This document shows, piece after piece, positions 8,590 through 17,578 of a stretch of 64,000 bases of DNA. The translations under genes and the position numbers were made by a program. A model generated the notes under the pieces. It saw only the letters and a list, made by a program, of their open reading frames with translations, was not told the origin of the DNA and searched no databases. The stretch is from the NCBI RefSeq assembly GCF_004005475.1, contig NZ_RZTZ01000012.1:62001-126000 (forward strand), in the 5' to 3' direction. Source of the DNA: Niallia taxi. Its GTDB lineage: Bacteria; Bacillota; Bacilli; Bacillales; Cytobacillaceae. Each line of letters starts with the position of its first letter. Within the stretch, counting starts at the first letter, position 1.

Positions 8590-10266
8590 GTGGCAGAGTT
8601 AAGAAGCAACATGATCAAAAAAGGTTTCGACCGGGCACCGCACCGAAGCCTATTGCGAGCTGCAGGGGTAAAAGAAGAGGATTTCAATAAACCATTTATT
8701 GCGGTGGTAAATTCATATATTGATATTGTTCCAGGACATGTCCATTTACAAGAGTTCGGAAAAATCGTGAAAGAAGCGATTAGAGAAGCGGGCGGAGTGC
8801 CATTTGAAATGAATACAATTGGTGTTGATGATGGGATTGCTATGGGTCATATTGGGATGAGATATTCTCTTCCAAGTAGAGAAATCATTGCAGACTCTAT
8901 TGAAACAGTAGTTTCTGCGCACTGGTTTGATGGAATGGTTTGTATCCCGAACTGCGACAAAATCACACCAGGGATGATGATGGCAGCGATGCGCCTTAAC
9001 ATTCCGACAGTATTTGTCAGCGGCGGACCAATGAAGGCTGGGGTTACAAGCGATGGCAAAAAGATTTCTTTATCATCTGTATTTGAAGGTGTAGGAGCTT
9101 TTCAATCAGGAAAAATTGACGAAAAAGGATTGCTGGAATTAGAGCAATTTGGCTGTCCGACTTGTGGATCATGTTCAGGTATGTTCACAGCTAATTCTAT
9201 GAACTGCTTAGCAGAGGCTTTAGGACTTGCTTTGCCAGGAAACGGAACGATTCTAGCTGTTGCTCCAGAGCGCAGAGATTTCGTTAAGAAATCAGCAAAA
9301 CAATTAATGGAATTAATTGATAAGGACATCAAGCCGTTAGATATCGTAACAGAAAAAGCGATCGATAATGCATTCGCATTGGACATGGCATTGGGCGGTT
9401 CGACAAATACTGTCTTGCATACATTGGCATTGGCTAATGAAGCAGGAATTGATTATCCGCTTGAAAGAATTAATGAAGTGGCAAGCAGGGTTCCTCATCT
9501 GTCGAAATTGGCTCCTTCCTCTGATGTTCATATTGAAGATTTACATGAAGCTGGTGGTGTTTCAGCAGCACTTAATGAGCTGTCGAAAAAAGAGGATGCC
9601 CTTCATTTAGATACATTGACTGTAACTGGCAGAACACTTGGTGAAAATATTGCTGGCTGTGAAGTGCAGAACTATGATGTTATTCGTCCAATTGATAATC
9701 CGCATACAGAAAAAGGCGGATTGGCAGTATTGTTCGGAAATTTGGCTCCAGATGGTGCAATCATCAAAACAGGAGGGGTCCAAAATGGTATCACAAAACA
9801 CGAAGGTCCTGCTATTTGTTTTGAATCACAAGAGGATGCCCTTGAAGGAATTTCAAAAGGCAAGGTACAGCCTGGCCATGTTGTAATCATCCGCTATGAA
9901 GGTCCAAAGGGTGGACCGGGAATGCCGGAAATGCTTGCACCGACATCACAAATTGTTGGTATGGGTCTTGGACCAAAAGTAGCGCTTGTAACAGACGGAC
10001 GATTCTCTGGAGCTTCCCGCGGCTTATCTATCGGTCATGCTTCACCGGAAGCTGCTGAAGGCGGACCGCTTGCATTCGTAAAAGACGGCGATCATATTGT
10101 GATTGATATCGAAAATCGAACAATGGATGCTATTGTTGACGAAGCAGAATGGGAGCAAAGAAAATCGGAGTGGAAAGGCTTTGAGCCAAAGGTAAAAACA
10201 GGCTATCTTGCTCGATACTCCAAATTGGTTACATCCGCAAGTACTGGCGGAATCATGAAAATCTAA
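8590..10266 (+). CDS. ilvD: Dihydroxy-acid dehydratase (IlvD)
   Basis: Fe-S and Mg-dependent dehydratase converting 2,3-dihydroxyisovalerate and 2,3-dihydroxy-3-methylvalerate to the 2-keto acids of valine and isoleucine synthesis. Cluster-type cysteines are seen in [12 protein letters not shown] and [20 protein letters not shown]; other signatures are [15 protein letters not shown] and [16 protein letters not shown] near the C terminus. The 558-residue length is exact for the family. GTG start at 8590 is preceded by GGAGGGG. The gene stands alone rather than in an ilv-leu operon, and a CodY-like box lies upstream. Confidence 0.97.
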   Translation: MAELRSNMIKKGFDRAPHRSLLRAAGVKEEDFNKPFIAVVNSYIDIVPGHVHLQEFGKIVKEAIREAGGVPFEMNTIGVDDGIAMGHIGMRYSLPSREIIADSIETVVSAHWFDGMVCIPNCDKITPGMMMAAMRLNIPTVFVSGGPMKAGVTSDGKKISLSSVFEGVGAFQSGKIDEKGLLELEQFGCPTCGSCSGMFTANSMNCLAEALGLALPGNGTILAVAPERRDFVKKSAKQLMELIDKDIKPLDIVTEKAIDNAFALDMALGGSTNTVLHTLALANEAGIDYPLERINEVASRVPHLSKLAPSSDVHIEDLHEAGGVSAALNELSKKEDALHLDTLTVTGRTLGENIAGCEVQNYDVIRPIDNPHTEKGGLAVLFGNLAPDGAIIKTGGVQNGITKHEGPAICFESQEDALEGISKGKVQPGHVVIIRYEGPKGGPGMPEMLAPTSQIVGMGLGPKVALVTDGRFSGASRGLSIGHASPEAAEGGPLAFVKDGDHIVIDIENRTMDAIVDEAEWEQRKSEWKGFEPKVKTGYLARYSKLVTSASTGGIMKI

Positions 10267-10267
10267 C

Positions 10268-10305
10268 AAAAAAAGTCGATGGTAATTACTCCATCGACTT
10301 TTTTT
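10268..10305. terminator. Bidirectional terminator between ilvD and AI-2E family gene
   Basis: Stem AGTCGATGG / CCATCGACT with A7 on the left and T7 on the right. The stop codon of the minus-strand gene (10286-10288) lies in the loop. Confidence 0.92.
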
Positions 10306-11317
10306 GTTTATCTTCCGTATGAATACTCTGAACTTGGAGGATATCAAGCAGGAATACAAATACAGGTATCCCGAGAATTAAACCCCAAACTCCAAAGAAA
10401 TGCTCTGAGAAAATCAGCACAATGAATGTGAAGAAAACAGGCAAATCTGTTTTGGAAGACATTAATTTTGGATTAAGAACATAGGCTTCCAGCGCATGTA
10501 TTATGCAGATAAATACGATGAGGATAATTATATACATATAACCGCCAATCGTATAACCTATTGTTAAAAGCGGGATTAAAGAAATAATAACTCCAGCTAC
10601 GGGTATCAAACCAAATAGGAAAACCATGATGGAAAGGCCGAGCAATTGAGGGAATCCTAAAATCCATAAACCAATCGTTGTTAAAATACAATTGACTAAC
10701 GCAATAATAAACTGTGCTTCAAGAACTTTTCCGAATGTTAAAACGAATTTTTTTCCGAAAAAAGCTATTTCGTTATAAAAAGCAGCAATCTTGCTTGTTT
10801 TAAAGTTTTCTTTGTATTTAATGAGTCTTGGCTTTTCCAGCAAGAAGAAAAAGCTTAATATAATCGCGAGCAAGAACTGAATGCTAAATGCACTGATATT
10901 GGTAAAGTATACGACGATAAAACCAAGTCCTTGTTCCAAATAGCTGTTAATGTCCCTGGCTTGAATGGCTGTTACGACATAATTCAAGACGGCATTATCG
11001 TGAGGGCGAGAGTAAAAATCAATAAGCTGCCTAATCAATGCTGTAATTTCCTCAACGAGCATCGGTAAATACTTAATAAATCCATACGACAATAAACTGA
11101 TTGTTATAAGGTAAAGCAGGCTGACGATAATGTTTCTTTTAATTGGAATCTTTTTGGAAATGATTTTTTCTAGCCTATCCATTAAAAATGAAAGGATAAA
11201 GGTAAAAAGCATAAGGTTAATCATACTTCTTAAAAAGTAAATCCCAAGAATAAGCAATCCGAAAATGACAATTCGTTTTGCACTTTTATTTGCTATTAAT
11301 TTATTTACTAACTCCAT
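10286..11317 (-). CDS. AI-2E family transporter (UPF0118-type permease)
   Basis: A 343-residue integral membrane protein with the pattern of the AI-2E/TqsA superfamily: paired N-terminal helices, a polar central segment, then a cluster of helices holding FGLIPVAGVIISLIP and a conserved helix ending NPKLMSSKTDLPVFFTFIVL, followed by LILGIPVFVFLLDILQ. Members range from autoinducer-2 exporters to Na+/H+ antiporters and peptide exporters, so the substrate is not predicted. ATG at 11317 follows GGAGAAGGAG. It precedes khtU on the same strand but is separated by about 80 bases. Confidence 0.82.
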   Translation of the reverse strand: MELVNKLIANKSAKRIVIFGLLILGIYFLRSMINLMLFTFILSFLMDRLEKIISKKIPIKRNIIVSLLYLITISLLSYGFIKYLPMLVEEITALIRQLIDFYSRPHDNAVLNYVVTAIQARDINSYLEQGLGFIVVYFTNISAFSIQFLLAIILSFFFLLEKPRLIKYKENFKTSKIAAFYNEIAFFGKKFVLTFGKVLEAQFIIALVNCILTTIGLWILGFPQLLGLSIMVFLFGLIPVAGVIISLIPLLTIGYTIGGYMYIIILIVFICIIHALEAYVLNPKLMSSKTDLPVFFTFIVLIFSEHFFGVWGLILGIPVFVFLLDILQVQSIHTEDKQKKSME

Positions 11318-11394
11318 TCTCCTTCTCCTGACCCTTATTGATATACATCTTTACCTTAATTTTACCTTAAATGGAGAAATATCATAACAAAAAG

Positions 11395-12621
11395 TTATGA
11401 TATTTGGCTGGTTTTTTTCTTTTTTGTGTCAACTTTTTTCCATTTGAAGATTTTATTCAGGAAATAGAAGATTTTTGATGATTCTTTTGTTAGCAAAGGA
11501 CCTAAGATAGCCAGTATTAAAACGTAAAGGGCTGAAAATGGTTTGAGCATAGGCATGAGTCCGCCAGCGATTCCTAAGTTTGCGACAATGATGGAAAACT
11601 CGCCGCGAGACACAATGGTTAAACCGATGTTTGCGGATGCTTTATGTGACAAGCCTGTTCTTCTACCGGCAATCATACCTGCGATAAAGTTCCCGAGAAT
11701 GGTCAGAATGACAGCGCCAAGAGTAAACCAGATTGCACCGCCTAACTCAAATGGGTCAATCGTTAATCCGAAGCTGAAGAAGAAGATAGCCCCGAAGAAA
11801 TCACGGAAAGGAACAACAAGCTGTTCGATACGATGGCTGTGTTCTGTTTCAGAGAAAACAAGTCCAAGTAGTAGTGCGCCGATAGCTTCTGCAACATGGA
11901 TTGTTTCTGAGAAGCCTGCAACAAAAAACAGTGCTGCGAAGATGACAATAATAAAAATCTCGTTAGAAGAGATATCAAGCAGTTTATTCAATAGAGGTGC
12001 GCCTTTTCGGGCAATAACGAAAAATAGCAGCATATATCCGAGTGCAGTACCTATGCTAAGCAGTGTTCCGCCGATGGATGTGGCGTCTCCTAATACGAGA
12101 CCAGAAATGACTGATAAATAAACGGCAAGGAAAATATCCTCAAACATGATAATACCAAGTATTAGCTCCGTTTCAGCATTACCAGTTCTGCGTAAATCGA
12201 CGAGTACTTTTGCTACTATTGCGCTTGAGGAAATAGTAATAATACCCGAAATAATAAAGACCTCGATTACGTCAAAGCCATTTAAGAAGCCGTATATAAG
12301 CCCTAGTGAGAAGTTAATTATTATATATATTGTGCCGGCAGTGACAATAGAGCGACCTGATTTAATCAGTTTGCCAACGGAGAATTCTAACCCTAAATAG
12401 AAGAGGAGGAATAGCACACCTATTCTGCCCATAAAGTTAATGATTTCGGCACTTTCAATGAATCTGAGGTCAATGATTCCAAAATGGGGTGCATGGGGAC
12501 CAACCAACATGCCGACAATGATTAAAAATGGAATAATGGAGAACTTCAGTTTGCCCGCCAAAATGGCTGCAAGGGCAACAAGAAGTAATGCGGTACCAAC
12601 TTCAAAAACTAAGTGATCCAT
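11395..12621 (-). CDS. khtU: K+/H+ antiporter membrane subunit (KhtU, CPA2 family)
   Basis: CPA2-type monovalent cation/proton antiporter, about 12 transmembrane helices, 408 residues. The family's core is seen as LLFYLGLEFSVGKL, SSSAIVAKVL and SRGEFSIIVANLG. It belongs with KhtT: the khtT stop and khtU start overlap at 12621, and B. subtilis KhtTU exports K+ under alkaline or methylglyoxal stress. The protein has no cytoplasmic RCK domain of its own, which explains the separate regulatory subunit. ATG at 12621; SD GGAGGTGACAC is inside the end of khtT. Confidence 0.92.
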   Translation of the reverse strand: MDHLVFEVGTALLLVALAAILAGKLKFSIIPFLIIVGMLVGPHAPHFGIIDLRFIESAEIINFMGRIGVLFLLFYLGLEFSVGKLIKSGRSIVTAGTIYIIINFSLGLIYGFLNGFDVIEVFIISGIITISSSAIVAKVLVDLRRTGNAETELILGIIMFEDIFLAVYLSVISGLVLGDATSIGGTLLSIGTALGYMLLFFVIARKGAPLLNKLLDISSNEIFIIVIFAALFFVAGFSETIHVAEAIGALLLGLVFSETEHSHRIEQLVVPFRDFFGAIFFFSFGLTIDPFELGGAIWFTLGAVILTILGNFIAGMIAGRRTGLSHKASANIGLTIVSRGEFSIIVANLGIAGGLMPMLKPFSALYVLILAILGPLLTKESSKIFYFLNKIFKWKKVDTKKKKTSQIS

Positions 12622-13127
12622 TAAGTGTCACCTCCAGTGCTTTTAGTTAATTGCTCAAGTATTATTTTCTTTAAGTGCTGCCTTTCTCCTGATATGACAA
12701 GGGTGTCGCCTGCTTCAACTAATGTCTCCGGTCCAGGGCTAAGCATCTTGTCAGCGCCTTTTTTCATGATGGCAATAACATTTACTTTATAGTTATTGCG
12801 AATATCCATATCCCCAATCGTATGATTCGCAGCTTTAGAGTCGCGCTCCACCTTATACCATTCGATAATTAAATCATTAAAAGCCATTTCAATATTTTCT
12901 AAAGCTTTTGGTTTGTACGCCATCCCGCCAAGGATACCTGCAATTTGTCTTGATTCCAAATCGTTGAAAGTAACACTTGAGATGCTTTCCTCATGGTCAT
13001 CATCATCAAAATGATAAACCTCGCGTCTGCCATCATCATGAATGACAATTACTACCTTGTCGTTGTTTTTTGTTATTAGTTCGAATTTTTTTCCAATGCC
13101 AGGGAGTTCAGTCTCTCTGATATTCAT
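12621..13127 (-). CDS. khtT: K+/H+ antiporter regulatory subunit (KhtT, RCK_C/TrkA_C domain)
   Basis: Cytoplasmic regulatory subunit that gates KhtU in response to nucleotide and pH (known for B. subtilis). The 168-residue protein opens with MNIRETELPGIGKKFEL, the KhtT N-terminal domain, contains the acidic linker HFDDDDHEESI, then ARQIAGILGGMAYKPKALE, and ends with a TrkA_C-like domain (residues about 85-163: VIAIMKKGADKMLSPGPETL, DTLVISGERQHL). ATG at 13127 follows AAGGAGG. In B. subtilis the operon starts with khtS; here that place is taken by an unrelated recombinase-fold gene only 25 bases upstream. Confidence 0.93.
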   Translation of the reverse strand: MNIRETELPGIGKKFELITKNNDKVVIVIHDDGRREVYHFDDDDHEESISSVTFNDLESRQIAGILGGMAYKPKALENIEMAFNDLIIEWYKVERDSKAANHTIGDMDIRNNYKVNVIAIMKKGADKMLSPGPETLVEAGDTLVISGERQHLKKIILEQLTKSTGGDT

Positions 13128-13152
13128 CTTTCTTTCCTCCTTAATATATTTT

Positions 13153-13716
13153 TTATAAATTTACATCGATGCGAGGAATGGTTACCTCTTCTTTGTTAAT
13201 CCCAAGGAACTTGTAAGTCTCTTGCTTTGTTGAATGGTGGAAATGCTTTTGCAGTAAGGAAATAGCAACACCTCGCTTATAAGCATGATAGCCAAATGTC
13301 TTGCGCATCGAATTAGTGCCGATATTGGAGCCGATTCCTAACGCTTCAGCAGCCTGGTGAATGATTCTGTAAGCCTGCTGTCTGCTAAGATGGTTTTTGG
13401 ATTTTTTCGACTGGAATAAATAGCTGTCAGGTTCATGTTTGTTTGCTGAGACATAATGCAATATTTCCTTTTTTACCTTTTGGTTTAAATAAACCTTACG
13501 CTCATCCCGAAGATCATCCTTTTTAATCGTGTAGAAATCGCAGATTCCATCTCCCTCAAGAAGATCCGAAATACGGATATCTAATAGCTCCGTTATCGTC
13601 AAACCAGTATTGATGCCAAGCAAAAACAGCAAATAGTCACGTTCAGATTGTTTTTTCAAGTAACGCTTCATGCTGTTTATCTGCTTTAAGTCCTTTATTG
13701 CTTCTACAACTTCCAT
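13153..13716 (-). CDS. Tyrosine-recombinase-fold protein lacking key catalytic residues
   Basis: About 187 residues related to the catalytic domain of phage-integrase-type tyrosine recombinases, without an N-terminal core-binding domain. Landmarks are LGINTGLTITELL (usual TGLRxxELL), TNSMRKTFGYH (usual THxxRKTFGYH) and FHHSTKQETYKFLGI (usual HSS...TxxYIGI). Thus Arg I is Thr, the HxxR histidine is Asn, and the nucleophile position is Phe; Arg II is kept. Recombination by the normal chemistry is therefore unlikely and a DNA-binding or structural role is inferred. I use the ATG at 13716, which has AAAGGAG eight bases ahead; an ATG 36 bases upstream has no such site. It is followed at 25 bases by khtT, so they are probably cotranscribed. 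Confidence 0.75.
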   Translation of the reverse strand: MEVVEAIKDLKQINSMKRYLKKQSERDYLLFLLGINTGLTITELLDIRISDLLEGDGICDFYTIKKDDLRDERKVYLNQKVKKEILHYVSANKHEPDSYLFQSKKSKNHLSRQQAYRIIHQAAEALGIGSNIGTNSMRKTFGYHAYKRGVAISLLQKHFHHSTKQETYKFLGINKEEVTIPRIDVNL

Positions 13717-13752
13717 ATTCTTTGCTCCTTTAGATATAATGTAACTCAACAT

Positions 13753-14355
13753 ATAGAAATTATAGTATTGAGTAACATAACTTAATTATAGGGTATTACA
13801 GAAGATGAGTCAAATGTAAACGTTCCATTATGCAACAATGCTTGTATTCCAACATTTAGACTAGCTTAAAAAGGGTTTTTTCTTGAATATTATTCGTGTT
13901 CACCTATATAATTATTTCATTCAATTAAAACGTTTTTATGGGGGGTGGAAGAAATGGGGCTGTGCAACTAAATAAAATTACAAATAGGGTAAAACGAAAT
14001 GATATTCATTACACGAACCAAAGTCTATCCATCCTGAATTTCTGCTGCATATTATGTGTTACGGCGAAGCTACAAATAGTTTCATTATATAGATGAAGTA
14101 ATGCATAGAAAAAAGGCTTAGATTGGATGGGATTATGGTATGTAATGAAATATGGCCCCCATTACAAATCACAGTATGCAACCCAGAAATATGTGGGGGA
14201 TTGTCCTGTTAATATGCATTTGGGTGCCGACATAAAAAGAGGGAAGTTAGAAATACTATTTCAGATGAGAGTATTTCCTTCTTTGCAGACATTGCTGCTA
14301 ATTTAAGCTAATTTTCTTATAATATCAGGAGGTGTAAGCCTTTTTAGGCTGTTCA
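13753..14355. other. 600-base gap with no firm gene; two weak ORFs
   Basis: Between the recombinase-fold gene and the CNNM gene there is no recognised gene or riboswitch. Two open stretches are present on the plus strand: 13938-14096 (52 codons) and 14127-14306 (59 codons, beginning MGLWYVMKYGPH). Neither has a convincing SD and I recognise no family. CCCCCA near 14156-14161 and TGGGGG near 14193-14198 could pair. The rest is AT-rich promoter-like sequence. No M-box was recognised. Confidence 0.4.
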
Positions 14356-14358
14356 TTG
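14327..14358 (+). promoter_or_regulatory. Distant SD, hairpin and TTG start of the CNNM gene
   Basis: AGGAGGTG (14327-14334) is followed by a possible 4-bp hairpin AGCC (14337-14340) / GGCT (14347-14350), then GTTCA and the TTG at 14356. Folding the hairpin would cut the effective SD-to-start distance from 21 to about 7 bases. Confidence 0.45.
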
Positions 14359-15663
14359 GAAATTTTTAATATAATTTTATTCGCAATACTTATAGCTTTT
14401 ACAGGTTTTTTCGTTGCAACAGAGTTTGCGATCGTTAAAGTAAGGGGTTCAAGGATAGATCAGCTTGTAGCAGAAGGAAGAAAAGGTGCGTTAGCTGCGA
14501 AAAGAGTAATTAGCCATCTTGACGAATATCTGTCAGCTTGTCAGCTGGGTATTACAGTAACGGCGCTAGGTTTAGGGTGGATTGGTGAACCTACGGTGGA
14601 AGCAATACTTCATCCGGTATTCGAGAAGCTTCATGTATCGGGATCTGTTTCGACCATTTTATCTTTTGGGATAGCCTTTGTGTCTGTTACCTTTATCCAT
14701 GTGGTTGTCGGAGAACTTGCTCCTAAAACAGTCGCTATCCAAAAAGCTGAAATGATTACTTTGCTTTTCTCTCCGCCGATTATTTGGTTTTACAGGCTGT
14801 TGTATCCATTTATTTGGCTTTTGAACGGATCTGCTCGTGTTTTAACAGGAATGTTTGGCCTAAAGCCAGCATCAGAGCATGAGCTTGCCCACTCAGAAGA
14901 GGAACTCCGTATATTAATGTCTGAAAGCTATAAAAGCGGTGAAATAAATAAAAATGAATTAGCATACGTAAACAATATTTTTGAATTTGATGAAAGAATA
15001 GCGAAGGAAATTATGGTTCCTCGAACAGAGATGGTAACAATCAGTGTAGACAATACCTTTGATGAAATTATGGACATTTTAGAAGAGGAAAACTATACCC
15101 GTTATCCATTAGTGAATGGTGATAAGGACAATGTTATTGGTTTAATCAACATTAGAGAATTCTTAACAGCAAGGATACAAGAGCAGGAGCAGATGGATCT
15201 AGAGAAATATATGAAGCCGATTATCCGTGTGATTGAAACAATACCGATTCGTGACTTGCTTATTAAGATGCAAAAGGAACGAACCCATATGGCAATCCTG
15301 CTCGATGAGTATGGCGGAACATCGGGAATTGTAACCGCAGAGGATATATTAGAAGAAATCGTCGGCGATATTCGTGATGAGTTCGATGACGATGAAGTAG
15401 CGGAAATCCGCAAAATAAAAGAAAATCACTATATTTTGAGCGGGAAAGTACTTATCAGTGAAGTTAACGACCTTCTTGGCATCCATTTATCTGAAGAGGA
15501 AGTGGATACAATCGGAGGCTGGTTCTTGACTAATAATTTTGAAGCTGTCGAAGGCGATGAAATTGAAGAAGAAGATTATGTTTTTAAGCTGAAAAGCATA
15601 GAGGAGCATCATATTCATTTCATCGAAGTATTTAAAACACCCATTAAAAAAGAAATAATTTAA
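14356..15663 (+). CDS. CNNM/CBS-domain cation transporter (HlyC/CorC family, YhdP/MpfA-like)
   Basis: A 435-residue membrane protein: CNNM (DUF21) transmembrane domain at about 1-190 ([38 protein letters not shown]), a CBS pair at about 205-335 ([29 protein letters not shown]), and a CorC/HlyC C-terminal domain ([24 protein letters not shown]). B. subtilis MpfA (YhdP) of this family is needed for Mg2+ efflux; several paralogues exist, so I give no symbol. The only in-frame start candidate is TTG at 14356, as a stop codon lies at 14335-14337. The SD (AGGAGGTG, 14327-14334) is 21 bases away with a small hairpin between. Confidence 0.88.
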   Translation: MEIFNIILFAILIAFTGFFVATEFAIVKVRGSRIDQLVAEGRKGALAAKRVISHLDEYLSACQLGITVTALGLGWIGEPTVEAILHPVFEKLHVSGSVSTILSFGIAFVSVTFIHVVVGELAPKTVAIQKAEMITLLFSPPIIWFYRLLYPFIWLLNGSARVLTGMFGLKPASEHELAHSEEELRILMSESYKSGEINKNELAYVNNIFEFDERIAKEIMVPRTEMVTISVDNTFDEIMDILEEENYTRYPLVNGDKDNVIGLINIREFLTARIQEQEQMDLEKYMKPIIRVIETIPIRDLLIKMQKERTHMAILLDEYGGTSGIVTAEDILEEIVGDIRDEFDDDEVAEIRKIKENHYILSGKVLISEVNDLLGIHLSEEEVDTIGGWFLTNNFEAVEGDEIEEEDYVFKLKSIEEHHIHFIEVFKTPIKKEII

Positions 15664-15701
15664 AAAAAGAGGACTTCATTGTGCATGAAGTCCTTTTTTT
15701 T
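15662..15701 (+). terminator. Terminator after CNNM gene
   Basis: Stem AGGACTTCAT / ATGAAGTCCT with A-rich upstream and T8 downstream. Confidence 0.92.
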
Positions 15702-15871
15702 GTGGAAAATAAACGAAGGTTATGCCATAGTAACTGGTTTATAGTTTAAAAAAGTCAGAAAACCCAATAATAGGTATTTTTTTAAACTAATAATTGGAAA
15801 AGAATCATTCTATTTAATTATGTCAACATTGTGTCCGTCAAAGTTGTACTTAGTTTAAATTGTAACGAGGC

Positions 15872-15885
15872 TGAAACCGCTTTAT
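15872..15885 (+). promoter_or_regulatory. Candidate cre (CcpA) site upstream of mtlA
   Basis: TGAAACCGCTTTAT fits TGWAARCGYTWNCW at 12 of 14 positions and lies about 35 bases before the mtlA start, in the expected place for catabolite repression of a PTS operon. Confidence 0.4.
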
Positions 15886-15919
15886 CATTAAGGTAGAAAG
15901 AATAAGGGGTGAACAATTA

Positions 15920-17368
15920 ATGTCGAACGAAAATAATAAAGGTTTTCGCGTTAAAATACAGCGTTTTGGAAGTCACCTAAGCGGAATGGTAATGCCGAAT
16001 ATCGGCGCATTTATCGCATGGGGGATTATTACAGCACTTTTTATACCATCTGGATACTTTCCAAACGAAAATTTTGCACAACTAGTTGATCCAATGATCA
16101 AATACTTGCTGCCATTATTAATTGGTTATACTGGCGGTAAAATGGTATATGATGTGCGCGGGGGCGTAGTCGGTGCTATCGCAACGATGGGTGTTATCGT
16201 CGGTTCTGATATTCCGATGTTCCTTGGAGCAATGGTTATGGGACCTCTTGGCGGTTACTTGATCAAAAAAGTCGACGATCTGTTCAGAGGTAAAGTAAAA
16301 GCAGGCTTTGAAATGTTAGTAAACAACTTCTCAGCAGGTATTTTAGGTGCAATTATTACACTTCTTGCATTTAAATTTGTAGGACCACTTGTTGAAGCGT
16401 TAAGCCAAATGCTTTCAAACGGCGTAGAATTTATTGTAGATGCAAATCTTCTACCACTTGCAAGTATTATCATTGAACCAGCTAAAGTCTTGTTCTTGAA
16501 CAATGCAATTAACCAAGGTATTCTTGGACCAATTGGTGTAGAACAAGCGAAAGAAGTAGGAAAATCAATCCTATTCTTATTAGAAGCAAACCCAGGACCA
16601 GGTCTTGGTGTGTTATTGGCATATAGCATTTTTGGTAAAGGTACATCAAAACAAACTGCACCTGGTGCGGCGATTATCCACTTCTTAGGTGGTATTCATG
16701 AAATTTACTTCCCTTACATCCTAATGAAGCCTGCAATGCTGCTGGCAGTTATTGGTGGAGGAATGAGTGGTGTGTTCACATTCACTGTATTCAATGCAGG
16801 GCTTGTTGCAACACCATCACCAGGAAGCATAATTGCATTAATGGCAATGTCTCCAAAGGGTGAGCATTTAGGAGTATTAGCTGGTGTAATTGTAGCAGCT
16901 GTTGTTTCCTTCGTAATTGGTGCAATTGTTTTGAAAACAAGCAAAGGCGAAGCAGAAGATATTAATGCTGCTGCTGAAAAAATGCAAGAGCTTAAAGGTA
17001 AAAAGAGCTCTGTTGCAGGTGCTGTTACTGGCGCTGATGCATCTGTTGAAGCTGCTGAAGCAACTAACGAAGCTGCAGAATTTGACTATAGCACTGTGAA
17101 GAAAATAATCTTTGCATGTGACGCAGGTATGGGTTCAAGTGCTATGGGTGCTTCCATCATGCGTAATAAGGTGAAAAAAGCTGGCATTGAAGGTGTTGAT
17201 GTAACAAATACATCTATCGCAAACCTTCCAAATGATGCTGACCTTGTTATCACACATAAAGATTTGACAGACCGTGCAGTGGCTAAGCTTCCAAACGCAC
17301 AACACGTATCTGTAGAAAACTTTATGAACAGCCCTAAATATGACGAGATCATCAATAACTTGAAATAA
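15920..17368 (+). CDS. mtlA: Mannitol-specific PTS enzyme IICB (MtlA)
   Basis: Membrane transporter that imports mannitol and phosphorylates it to mannitol 1-phosphate. Residues about 1-345 are the EIIC transmembrane domain (FGSHLSGMVMPNIGAFIAWG, LGGIHEIYFPYILM, the latter holding the substrate-binding GGIHE). An alanine- and glutamate-rich linker (about 345-390) leads to the EIIB domain with IIFACDAGMGSSAMGASIMR, phosphorylated cysteine at residue 400. The EIIA part is encoded separately by mtlF, as in other Bacilli. ATG at 15920 follows AGGGGTGAA. A terminator separates it from mtlR, so the regulator can be expressed independently. Confidence 0.96.
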   Translation: MSNENNKGFRVKIQRFGSHLSGMVMPNIGAFIAWGIITALFIPSGYFPNENFAQLVDPMIKYLLPLLIGYTGGKMVYDVRGGVVGAIATMGVIVGSDIPMFLGAMVMGPLGGYLIKKVDDLFRGKVKAGFEMLVNNFSAGILGAIITLLAFKFVGPLVEALSQMLSNGVEFIVDANLLPLASIIIEPAKVLFLNNAINQGILGPIGVEQAKEVGKSILFLLEANPGPGLGVLLAYSIFGKGTSKQTAPGAAIIHFLGGIHEIYFPYILMKPAMLLAVIGGGMSGVFTFTVFNAGLVATPSPGSIIALMAMSPKGEHLGVLAGVIVAAVVSFVIGAIVLKTSKGEAEDINAAAEKMQELKGKKSSVAGAVTGADASVEAAEATNEAAEFDYSTVKKIIFACDAGMGSSAMGASIMRNKVKKAGIEGVDVTNTSIANLPNDADLVITHKDLTDRAVAKLPNAQHVSVENFMNSPKYDEIINNLK

Positions 17369-17373
17369 TGTTG

Positions 17374-17411
17374 GAAGGAGCATTACCTTAATTAGGTAAT
17401 GCTCCTTTTTA
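17374..17411 (+). terminator. Terminator between mtlA and mtlR
   Basis: Stem AAGGAGCATTACCT / AGGTAATGCTCCTT followed by T4-5. Confidence 0.88.
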
Positions 17412-17578
17412 TGTTGTAAAAGTCTTAAAAGCGGGTAAAATAAACCATCTATTAATTTGTTCGATCGTAATTTAATAATGGCAACATTAGATGTGAAAAA
17501 AATGCCTTAACAACTGATTGAGTCTTGTTAAACCCTTATTTATAATTAAATTATGTCAAGAAAACAAGGTGGTATGGC

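Noticed and set aside
11543-12121. 192-codon plus-strand ORF opposite khtU
   Set aside because: Antisense shadow of a well-supported antiporter gene; no SD or recognisable domain.
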